Of a DNA stretch of 64,000 nt, positions 55,601-64,000 are shown one piece after another (position 1 is the first letter of the stretch; each line of letters starts with the position of its first letter). The notes beneath the pieces are model-generated. The model was not told where the DNA came from and did not search any database. It saw nothing but the letters and a program-made list of their open reading frames with translations. The translations under genes were made by a program, and so were the position numbers. Origin of the DNA: Arctopsyche grandis (taxonomy: Eukaryota > Arthropoda > Insecta > Trichoptera > Hydropsychidae); NCBI RefSeq assembly GCF_051622035.1, contig NC_135359.1:19863501-19927500 (forward strand). Direction: 5' to 3'.

Positions 55601-56835
55601 GCTCAGATCTTTAGCAATTCAATTTCACTACCAAGCTTAAGTTTGAAGGAAAGAAAACATTTATTTCGCTATTAATTCCAGTTTCATTTGCGATCGTCTA
55701 ATAAGTGAAGATACACACGAAGGATAGATTGTTAATCAAATTACACAGTCTAATATTAATATCTTACATAAAAAACAATTATATATTTAATTTACACATA
55801 TTGCAACATTCATAATATTTTACAGTTTCACAAGAAGGCAAAAATAAGTTACAATAAAAATTAGAAGATTTAACGTATCTCCCAAATACATTCCGAGATT
55901 AGGATTTGGATATTTAAATCCATTAAAGGCAATGCTACGAGGAAGAAAGTTCCAGAGCAACAATGAAGTTATCAATGAAAATACACAGTACATTGACTGG
56001 AAAAGCAGTAGAAGAATTAGTCTGCTGAGGGAGTTGTTATTATACATATATATTAGTATCCTCACTTATTGAACAACCTTAAATATTGCAATAAATGTGT
56101 ATTAAATTGAAATGAAAATTAAAAATATCCAATATACCTGGTTCGAGTCATTGGAAAACTTGCTAATAAAATACTAATATTGTACACATTGTTGTCCTTC
56201 GTTTTGATTAGTTTAAATGTTGGTCTAAAAATATATAGAACATTTCTTATTATTTTCACTATGATATATGCAATGTGTCATGCCGCTGATAAATCATCGA
56301 AAACAGAACTTATCAGTAACACGAAATTCTATGTAAAATATTAGTATTCACTGCAAGTTTTCAACAGAGACATAATTCATTATATTACATACAAAAAGCG
56401 GTCGACATGTGTATAATATAAAAAGGAAACATAAATGAAGAGAAATATTGATTTTATATACTGGCTCCTTTCAGTCAGATGCTTCATGCTTCAGCACTGA
56501 ATTTAATTTCTTAAACGACAGGGCACTTTGCATGCAGTAATGTCGTTTTAAAAGTTTGTTTCAAATATACACATATATTTCTATATTTGAAATATATACA
56601 TATATGTATATGAATGTATACATTATAATTTTTTTGTATATTTTAATTATTTTATTTAATTTTTATTATCATCAACATCCAAACAACTACGGCTCTGTGT
56701 ACCAGGACCGTAATCCAAATGAGTCGACTGCACGGCAGCCAATCTGTAACAAAACAACAACGTTAAAATTCATTTCTACAAGGAAGTGCTTATTATTTAA
56801 CATAAACAACTTCAAAACGAGGAATTAATACAAAC
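52616..56835. other. Non-coding DNA, probably including the Mxd-like 3' UTR
   Basis: No coding sequence recognised. As the Mxd-like gene ends at 56836 on the minus strand, its 3' untranslated region runs leftward into this interval; where it stops is unclear. The stop codon TAG is immediately followed by GTTTGT on the minus strand, and TTACAG occurs about 90 nt further, so a spliced 3' UTR is possible. Confidence 0.45.
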
Positions 56836-56969
56836 CTAGATTTCCATATGGGCGAGCGACAGACGACTGGCAGAAAGAGCCACCCCTGAATCTCCAGAAC
56901 CGCTCTGAATAGAGGAATGGTCATCCGTGTCACTTTGGTTAGACGTGTATCCGATGACGTCCACTTCAT
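56836..56969 (-). CDS. Mxd/Mxi1-like (Mad family) protein, C-terminal exon only
   Basis: A minus-strand exon with a good TTTCAG acceptor encodes DEVDVIGYTSNQSDTDDHSS, then IQSGSGDSGVALSASRLSLA and a short end before TAG. This matches the C-terminal EVDV..S.SD.DDHSS.QS.GSD.G pattern of vertebrate MXD/MXI1 proteins. These are bHLH-zipper repressors that dimerise with Max at E-boxes and recruit Sin3. The SIN3-binding and bHLH parts are not visible; I found no bHLH exon between 57 and 64 kb, so those exons would lie beyond the window on the right. The identification rests on about 40 residues and is therefore moderate. Confidence 0.55.
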
Positions 56970-57460
56970 CTGAAATATAGAAAGATAAACAAAACGTTAT
57001 TATAATAGCTCTACATAAATATATATTTTTTATAGGCAGTTTCTCCATTAATTTGAATTTAAAATGTTAGCTCAATATTTATGTAATGAAAAAATGTGGA
57101 CGGAAACAATAAAGACGGACGGGGAGCGCCAGAGTATAAAATATTTAAATATTTATTAAAATTGCGCCAGGGGTGCGTTTCATGCTCTACGCTTGTTACA
57201 CTCAAAACATAACCATTTTACACGCACTGGAAAGTGCTACGTACCAAAGAATTTTGACAATATGGAGTCACAGTACTAGAATTAAATTTTCACACACAGT
57301 ATTAAGGGATTTTGGAGGGTTGCCGTTGAACAATTTTAATTAGGTTTCCCACTCACTCACTAGACCCACCCCCGCCTCAAGGTCTTAGGTATCGGTTTAA
57401 TTACGAAATCGCGCACCCACGTGTCGCGTTTCTGACGGGTTACGCCACTTATGTCCCATT

Positions 57461-57471
57461 ATACGTTGCCC
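57461..57471. repeat. 5' target-site duplication of the RTE copy
   Basis: ATACGTTGCCC, identical to 58702-58712 at the other border. Confidence 0.85.
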
Positions 57472-58701
57472 GGTTATTACAGAAAGGCTGAAGAATATCC
57501 TCGACGAGAACCAACCTATAGAGCAGGCAGGGTTTAGGGCAAATTTCAGCACAATGGACCACCTCCAAGTAGTTGGCGAACTAATCGAGCGCGCCAACGA
57601 ATATCAACGGCCACTGTGCCTAGGTTTCGTCGATTATGAGAAAGCCTTCGATACAGTTAGTCATAATGCAGTACTTAACGCTCTAAAAACACAGGGAGTG
57701 CCGGAACCCTATGTGGGACTGTTAGCTACAATATATAAGAATGCCACAGCTTCAGTTAAAATTTTTTCAGGTACAGATAGATTTAGCATAGGAAAAGGAG
57801 TAAGACAAGGAGATACAATCTCGCCCAAGTTATTCAATGCGGTGCTTGAGGGAGTTTTCAGGAAATTGGATTGGGATACAGCCGGAGTAAGCATCAATGG
57901 TCGCTTTTTGAGTCACCTTCGGTTCGCAGACGATATAGTTTTAGTAGCTCGTGATTCAGCTGACCTACTTATCAGACTAACACAGCTGGACAGGGAAAGT
58001 AGAAAAGTAGGATTAAAAATTAACGTAGATAAGACTAAACTAATGTTCAATAGTTATTGCATGCCTGATAGCATCCCCTTAGATGATAAACCAGTAGAAG
58101 TAGTAAATAATTATTTATATTTAGGTCAAATAATTGACATGTCTGGTAGTAAAAATGAAGAGATAAAGAGACGTATGAAATTGGGGTGGAGTGCATTTGG
58201 ACGGATGAATGCTGTTTTTAAATCAAAAATGCCACTCTGCCTGAAGAAAAGGATCTTTGATCAATGCGTTTTGCCAGTGATGACGTATGGATGTGAAACT
58301 TGGACACTGAACGCCAAGATGCAAAATAAAATCCAATGCACTCAAAGAAGTATGGAACGCTGTATGCTTGGCATAACGAGGAAAGACAGGAAGCGGAACA
58401 CGTGGGTGAGAAATATGACAAGGGTAGTGGACATAGTGGATAGAGTGAAGAGATTGAAATGGCAATGGGCGGGTCACGTAGCTAGGAGGATGGACGAAAG
58501 GTGGACAAAAGAAGTGCTTGAATGGTACCCGAGAGAAGGCAAAAGAGTAAAAGGAAGACCGCAAGGAAGATGGGTGAACGAAATTAGGAAAATGTGCGGA
58601 ATGAGATGGATGAGTGTTGCGCAAAACAGAGACGAGTGGAAGCGTGTTGGAGAGGCCTTCATCCAGCAGTGGATGGCGAATGGCTGTAAATGATGATGAT
58701 G
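57472..58701 (+). mobile_element. RTE-clade non-LTR retrotransposon, 5'-truncated, with target duplication
   Basis: The insertion is bordered by identical 11-bp repeats ATACGTTGCCC (57461-57471 and 58702-58712). It consists of the 3' part of a reverse-transcriptase ORF, open from the very first bases to the stop at 58691-58693, followed only by a TGATGATGATGAT tail. The tail type, rather than poly-A, is usual for RTE elements. The upstream endonuclease region is missing, as expected from incomplete reverse transcription. The element lies antisense in the apparent intron of the Mxd-like gene. Confidence 0.88.
57473..58693 (+). CDS. RTE reverse transcriptase fragment, 406 aa, open
   Basis: Reading in frame from the insertion edge gives VITERLKNILDENQPIEQAG, then FVDYEKAFDTV, GVRQGDTISPKLFNAVLEG, LRFADDIVLVA (catalytic FADD), an IDMSG thumb region, YGCETWTL and WQWAGHVARR near the C-terminus. 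The first ATG is at 57554 (379 aa) but the frame is open before it, showing a truncated longer ORF. No frameshift or stop interrupts it. It lacks endonuclease and is not expected to move on its own. Confidence 0.85.
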   Translation, partial: VITERLKNILDENQPIEQAGFRANFSTMDHLQVVGELIERANEYQRPLCLGFVDYEKAFDTVSHNAVLNALKTQGVPEPYVGLLATIYKNATASVKIFSGTDRFSIGKGVRQGDTISPKLFNAVLEGVFRKLDWDTAGVSINGRFLSHLRFADDIVLVARDSADLLIRLTQLDRESRKVGLKINVDKTKLMFNSYCMPDSIPLDDKPVEVVNNYLYLGQIIDMSGSKNEEIKRRMKLGWSAFGRMNAVFKSKMPLCLKKRIFDQCVLPVMTYGCETWTLNAKMQNKIQCTQRSMERCMLGITRKDRKRNTWVRNMTRVVDIVDRVKRLKWQWAGHVARRMDERWTKEVLEWYPREGKRVKGRPQGRWVNEIRKMCGMRWMSVAQNRDEWKRVGEAFIQQWMANGCK

Positions 58702-58712
58702 ATACGTTGCCC
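58702..58712. repeat. 3' target-site duplication of the RTE copy
   Basis: ATACGTTGCCC directly after the GATGAT tail. Confidence 0.85.
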
Positions 58713-58863
58713 AGCTCAATCCAGATGACAACTCGACTGTACATTTCAAATTACATACATTCATACATACACTAATATAAAAAATATCAGCCGAAATGCT
58801 ACGAAGTGTTGCTACAAGGGAAATGTAACTTGAAATGACACATTCACATGTTCCGTAATATGT

Positions 58864-59205
58864 ACGTAGCGTACCGTAACAGCAGTAACCAACACGATAT
58901 ATTCATATTATACAGCAGTACATGTCACCAAAACGTATCAAGCAGAACCGGTTTTCTGTGGAAATGTTCACGCATGACGTGACGTCATGGTGGCGAGTGC
59001 ACGCTACTAAAGAAAGTGCGCATGCGCATATGAATATTTTCGGAAACGTCATATTCTGACAATATTGACTACGTTATATATGTAAGCCGATTTTTCTTTG
59101 CACTCGCCCAAAACAATAACGAACGTGCCGAAAACGAGCGGTGCTGTATAGTATGGATAGAAAAGGTTTTCTCCGTGCATTGTCGTGCAGTGCTGAATAA
59201 GACAG
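58864..59205. repeat. Dispersed repeat with CRE-like core, copy 1
   Basis: This copy aligns with 60968-61345 over blocks such as ATTCATATTATACAGCAGTA, GTATGACGTGACGTCAT-like core, GCGAGTGCACG, TTTTCGGAAACGTCATATT and GCACTCG. It contains TGACGTGACGTCA. No open frame. It is probably a transposon-derived family of unknown type. Confidence 0.75.
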
Positions 59206-60967
59206 ACTTTCAAGTGTACCGTTTTGATAAAATTATTATCATTTTGAGAAAATTCTCTTGATCAAAAGGTGGAATGGTCCAATTCGCGCAATTTATTAAG
59301 ATGGTAATTTTAGCATGTAGTGAACTAGCAGATGTTTCAACGTTGCAGAGTGTAAGGAGACAGAAAACGAAACACACAAACGAGTTATAAGCAGGAGGAA
59401 GGTAACTAGATAGTCGAGCAAAGAAAAAATATGTTTAATTAAAATGGAAATGTGCGGGATATCCTAGATATAATACTTCAATAGTATCCAAAGTAATGTA
59501 TTATACATAATTATATTCTACGCCAACGACATGGGAAAGGATAAAAACTAAGAAAGATTTTTAATCTAAGCTAGATATGTATATTATACAAATATTATAC
59601 ATACTATATTGAAATTTGATAGAAAATATTACTGAAAGATAAGATTGCTTTAAAATGGCACGATATGTTTACACTTGAGTTTATCTTTAGACTTTTTGGG
59701 ACATATTCAAAACAAAATTGACATAAATTGATATAAATACATAATGGTTACACAAGATATGAGTGAGTATTTATGTACATAGGAAAATCGATTAGGCTGC
59801 AAAACAACCATTTTTATGCTTTGGATAAATAAAAAATCAACTCATCCCATTTTTAGTGCATTTTGTATATTCCACAAGATATTTAGAAGGAATAGATTGT
59901 TCATCAACCGTGCGATAATTTAACCTGGCGTAGAAACATACCTAAGCGTTTTATTGAACCCATGAATCATAGGAACGAAAGCACATGTACGATACGCACT
60001 CGAGAGCACAGGGTGAGATATATGTATGTGGGGATTTTGCAGATTTTTATAGGTTGCTATAAAAAGAGAAATGTATTCCCCCGTCATAAATTTCATACAC
60101 TATCATATAATATTGTACGAGGTAATGTACCGTACACGAGACGTATTCGAGTAGAATTCATTGTTTAAAAAATATTTTTTTTTCGTAAGCAGAAGGCGTT
60201 AAAGTGAAACGCATTCACAATATGTTAACTCGCAAAGCTGTAATTGGAGAAAATGAAGGTGCTCGAGTTACACGAGGATCAAATGCTTGACCTCGACCAT
60301 GACAAGATACCCAGACTTGTAACGACGTTGGGCCTGCAAATTTATTAGCGAAACCCTGCTTCAAATTGGGTTATAATTTAACCGAGCGAATGAATATTCA
60401 CGACTCGTGTCCGACATCACAATTTGCGTGGAAAACTGTCGGGAAAGTGACGTTCGGTTTTCCATCTGTCGCTGTAGCGGATTGAAATAGCGGATAGCAT
60501 TGAAAATAGACGCACGCGTCTTCTGATTTGAACTATTGATAATAACGATCGTTTCTGGTACCTACGTGTAGATGTAATGGTGGTGAATTAAGTGGCAGCT
60601 GTTCGATAATGGTGCGTAACAACGGTGTACCTTGAAGAAACGTTGGTCGTCATTATTCGTAATTAAAGATCCGTTAAAGAGAAAATTGCATGGGAAAATT
60701 TACGCACGAAATCATCGCTTTTGAAGGGAAGCGTCGGGTACGAAATCTAAGTAATTTATACTTTCAATTACATAATATGAATGTGATTATCGTCTGGATA
60801 GTAATGTACCTATATTAGTTTGGAAATGGTGTATTCGTCATGTAAAATGTATGTGAAGTGAAATGAAATGATCAAAATTACTCGATTTAAGGCCTATTCA
60901 TATTGGCACAGCACAGATCGGAAACTGCACGTAAACAGCAATATAAAAAGTATTCTTTGGTACTGTG
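59206..60967. other. Non-coding DNA between repeat copies
   Basis: No coding sequence or element recognised. It is presumably intron of the Mxd-like gene. The stretch 60230-60660 is richer in CpG than its surroundings. Confidence 0.45.
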
Positions 60968-61345
60968 AACGTGGCGTAGACGTAACTGCAGTAGCCGACA
61001 AAATTTATTCATATTATACAGCAGTACATGTCACCATAACGTATCAAACCGATATTCTGGGGACTTATTCACGTATGACGTGACGTCATAGTAGCGAGTG
61101 CACGTGTACTAACTAAAGTGGGCACGCGCATATGCAAATTTTCGGAAACGTCATATTGTGACAACATTGACTCGACGATACGACGCAAGCTATAATGCGC
61201 CGTATCGTCGCGCTCTGTAATGTATATGTAAGCTGATTTTGCCTTGCACTCGGACCAAAACTTGTCTGAACATGCGACGCTGTATTGTATGAATAGAAGT
61301 AGTCTTTTCCGTGCACTACTGTGCCGGGCTGTTGACTTGCAGTGC
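60968..61345. repeat. Dispersed repeat with CRE-like core, copy 2
   Basis: Same orientation as copy 1, about 2.1 kb downstream. It carries an extra palindromic segment (61172-61202, CGACGATACG ... CGTATCGTCG) absent from copy 1, otherwise similar through GCACTCGG and the ATTGTATGAATAGAA block. Confidence 0.75.
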
Positions 61346-61503
61346 TGGATAGTATGACTATTACATTTTTAGAGCAACATATTTTGATCAATGATATGTG
61401 AAAAAAGTTAAACGTTGGAAAATAAGAGTGTAAACAGTCTAAATAATTGATATTTTTTAATTTGTATAAAATTATTACTACAGGATTGGTCCCTTTTTGA
61501 ATG

Positions 61504-61532
<29 letters not shown>
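61504..61532. repeat. (AC)n microsatellite
   Basis: Fourteen and a half AC units without interruption. Confidence 0.95.
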
Positions 61533-61534
<2 letters not shown>

Positions 61535-62501
61535 ATAATTGTATGGGTACGTTAACGAGGTGCTTGATGTGAATTTTAAACGGTTAGTGTTGACAATGCC
61601 CAAATTAAACGATAAAGACGGTCGACACACACGGTACGAAAGGGGTTTTCGATTACACACAACTTGTATAATATAATATACAAACGCATATGAAAATCGT
61701 TACGGTTGAAAATTTGGCAATTTTCCTCGACAATGTCGACGCGTCGCTTAATTGCAGCGCAAACTTTGAGCACAAGAAAACTCGCCCGTTGCACAACACG
61801 TTTTAAATATATTTATTAGGGTTTCGGCGACTAAGTAATTTCACCATCGAGATGGGAAAGTTTCGAAATTAAGCTACACTTCATTAAATCCGTTTGACTC
61901 CAGACGCTGATTACTGGGGACGTTTTCTTCGCTCGTTGCCGATTCGTGTCTTAATGGGGATGAAAAAAGGGAGGATGAGAATTGTGGAACGACGGGATAT
62001 GGGGAGGAGAATTTCATAATTATAAAACAGTGACAGCAGTATATGTATGTATAATATAAAATCGTTAACAGGGTAGGACGCCGTGTAATTTTAAACGTTA
62101 ACGCTCACACGCCAGATGTCGGCAAAAAAAAATTTTAAATATATATTAATATAATATGACCACTTTAACGTTACAATTAAATATTGATATATTAACTAAG
62201 GTTATGAACGAGTTATGGTAATCACTTGTGTGTATACAAGTATTAATTACGACCATTTTTTTCCCACTACCGCATAACGCGTGCTCATTAGCCGTGAATA
62301 TCAAACCAGCTACCAGCTGACGTTGAGTTTTATTTATTCCAAAAATGATTATCTTTCAACAAGAAATGCGTCTTTAGTCCAAATGGAAACATCCAAATAA
62401 TGTTCCAGTGTCCTAATACTAGGTTTAATGCTCGCGGAATATTATGTGTACCTAATATGGGCATTCATTAAATATTCATTTCAAATATTTTATATTTTTT
62501 T

Positions 62502-62552
62502 GATTCTAGACGTTATTGATTCTAGACGTTAATAGAGTTAACGTCTAGAATC
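62502..62552. repeat. Perfect 15-bp hairpin with an extra tandem copy of one arm
   Basis: GATTCTAGACGTTAA (62518-62532) pairs with 62538-62552 across a 5-base loop. The same arm (GATTCTAGACGTTA) also occurs directly before it at 62502-62515. Confidence 0.85.
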
Positions 62553-63205
62553 ACTGAAACGGTACACACAATAAGTTAGATTTTCGTATAATTTAATAAG
62601 TATTTCAAAGTGTTTAATCTAACGAAGAGAGGTGGATTTTGCAAAAATATTATACGTGATACGGTAAATTTAAATTTTAGGAATGCACAAATGTGTCATA
62701 AAGTATGTGCAAATTATATTGTAATGTATGTATATCGATTGGTCACGATACATAACTTAAATTGAATAAGTTTCTAATGGATACACATAAGACAAATCGA
62801 GCGAATAAATTCTAAACGAACTTGCACCTAACTAACAAAGGCAAAGAGATGAGACACGGTAAATTTTGGACAGCATCCAAATCTCAAAAACAGCTGAGAG
62901 CGCAAAAGCAACCGAGTTGACAAAAAGTAAGAAGAGGTTTGTAAAACATCGGCCAAAATTCATGGCTACATCAGAATTAGATAATTGCACTACAACAAAA
63001 TGTGATCGCGGATATACAATAATTGAGGCCAGTGGGAGTCCAGTTGCCATGCTGAATGAGAGTGGAAAAAATAATACAAACTCCAGGGCTGTGGATTCGC
63101 TAAAAAACACGACTTTTAAAATTAAAAAATGTGAAATTTAATATTTCACTCTGGGGTACTAAATCATTATCTTTTGATTGAACTATTATTTTATTTCTGT
63201 TAATA

Positions 63206-63443
63206 CGCCTGAAGAAAAAGATCTTCAATCAATGTGTTTTGCAGAGTTGAAGTTGAATGTGAAACTCGGGAATTGAACGTTAGAATGCTGCATAAGGAAG
63301 CAAGCACTCAAAGAACTATGGAACGCTGAATGTTTAATATATGTATGTACATATATCGTGAAGAGATCGAAAAAGGAATACATTGGTGTAAAGAGTGAAG
63401 AGATTGAAATGGCAATGGGCGGGTCACGTAGCTAGAAGAATGG
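63206..63443 (+). mobile_element. Degenerate RTE fragment
   Basis: The segment matches the 3' third of the reverse transcriptase ORF at 58238-58490, from GCCTGAAGAAAAAGATCTTC to ATGGCAATGGGCGGGTCACG, but with deletions, in-frame stops and point changes. It lacks the GATGAT end, so it is an old internal remnant. Same strand as the intact copy. Confidence 0.8.
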
Positions 63444-64000
63444 TAATCGAAAGAATGTAAAACGATGCAAAGCAGGGGATATGGGATATGAGTAAAGTTA
63501 AAACGATATAAATTGTGCAGTCTGTATAAGGTGACACCAAATTGTTCAAATTGAAAAACGCTAATTTGACATATTCGTTGAATGACGATTCTAAAGCGGC
63601 TACACCCCTCATTGCAATTTCTGTATATATACAGCTTTCTGTATTAGTACAGTACCGCGAAATCCGTCTGGTGCAGCTGTATGTGTACATACAGCATCAA
63701 ATATGTTCGAATTCCTGAGCAATCAGTGTATGTACCTAAATGGAAGAAGGTTAAGAGGGCTGTACACCCGAAACCTTAATTTTGTTACCGTTCCTTTCTT
63801 CGATATATATATTGAGTGTATGTATATATTGAGTGAATGCGACAATATATATCAATATATATATTGAGTGAATGCGACAGTTGCGCTTCGACCAGATAAA
63901 ACGTATTTTAAATTGACAAAATCGAGGTTTCGTATTCTACTATTTTCTCCTCCAAAACTGGACCAATTTTTAAAAAAATTTCATCATCGGTATGAGAAAG
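63444..64000. other. Non-coding DNA with a short tandem repeat
   Basis: No gene seen. At 63800-63880 an ATATATATATTGAGTG unit with a GAATGCGACA extension repeats about three times. Confidence 0.5.

Noticed and set aside
58223-58764. Minus-strand frames opposite the RTE reverse transcriptase
   Set aside because: Shadow of the retrotransposon ORF.
62832-63141. 91-92 codon frames on both strands near 63 kb
   Set aside because: No recognisable motif, no splice context, overlapping on opposite strands; not supported as a gene.

Overview
The window is a 64 kb piece of an animal nuclear genome, almost certainly an insect. It is AT-rich, its genes are split by GT..AG introns, and it carries long TA microsatellites, many short TACATATGTA-type runs, an insect-style RTE retrotransposon, a short LTR element and several miniature inverted-repeat elements. 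I cannot fix the order from sequence alone. No bacterial, plasmid or CRISPR features were seen.

I could assemble five complete or near-complete genes and one terminal exon, each with splice phases that close. They are, on the + strand, a PEAK1/PRAG1-family pseudokinase (14484-19277, 1482 aa); on the - strand sideroflexin-2 (21493-23156, 326 aa); on + a PWWP2A/B homologue (24773-28344, 590 aa); on - the histone H3 kinase haspin (32599-41051, 1216 aa, 11 exons including a 19-nt microexon); on + an unrecognised Ser-rich 270-aa protein in 8 exons (44732-47989); and on - the last coding exon of a Max-dimerisation (Mxd/Mxi1-like) protein (56836-56969), whose bHLH exons were not found and probably lie beyond 64 kb. 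The genes alternate in orientation: PEAK and SFXN2 converge, SFXN2 and PWWP2 diverge from a shared 1.6 kb interval, PWWP2 and haspin converge, haspin and the unknown gene diverge, and the unknown gene and Mxd converge. They are unrelated housekeeping, chromatin and signalling genes, not an operon-like pathway, although PWWP2, haspin and Mxd all act on chromatin.

The remaining sequence is regulatory, intronic or repeat DNA. Positions 1-14483 hold no convincing gene. They contain a decayed coding-like patch (4337-4898), two inverted-repeat elements (6369-6843, 9009-9475) and a nearly perfect 279-bp palindrome (9745-10023). A foldback element with a 9-bp target duplication sits between SFXN2 and PWWP2. 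A GC-rich island lies inside a haspin intron. Upstream of haspin, two related MITEs lie side by side and the second is split by a 1.1 kb LTR element. The last 7 kb (apparent Mxd intron) hold a young RTE insertion with an 11-bp target duplication, an older RTE fragment, and two copies of another dispersed repeat.

No clearly new biological system is present. The items most worth a second look are the large palindrome, three consecutive PxVxL (HP1-binding type) motifs in haspin, the haspin intronic GC island, and the unrecognised 270-aa gene.
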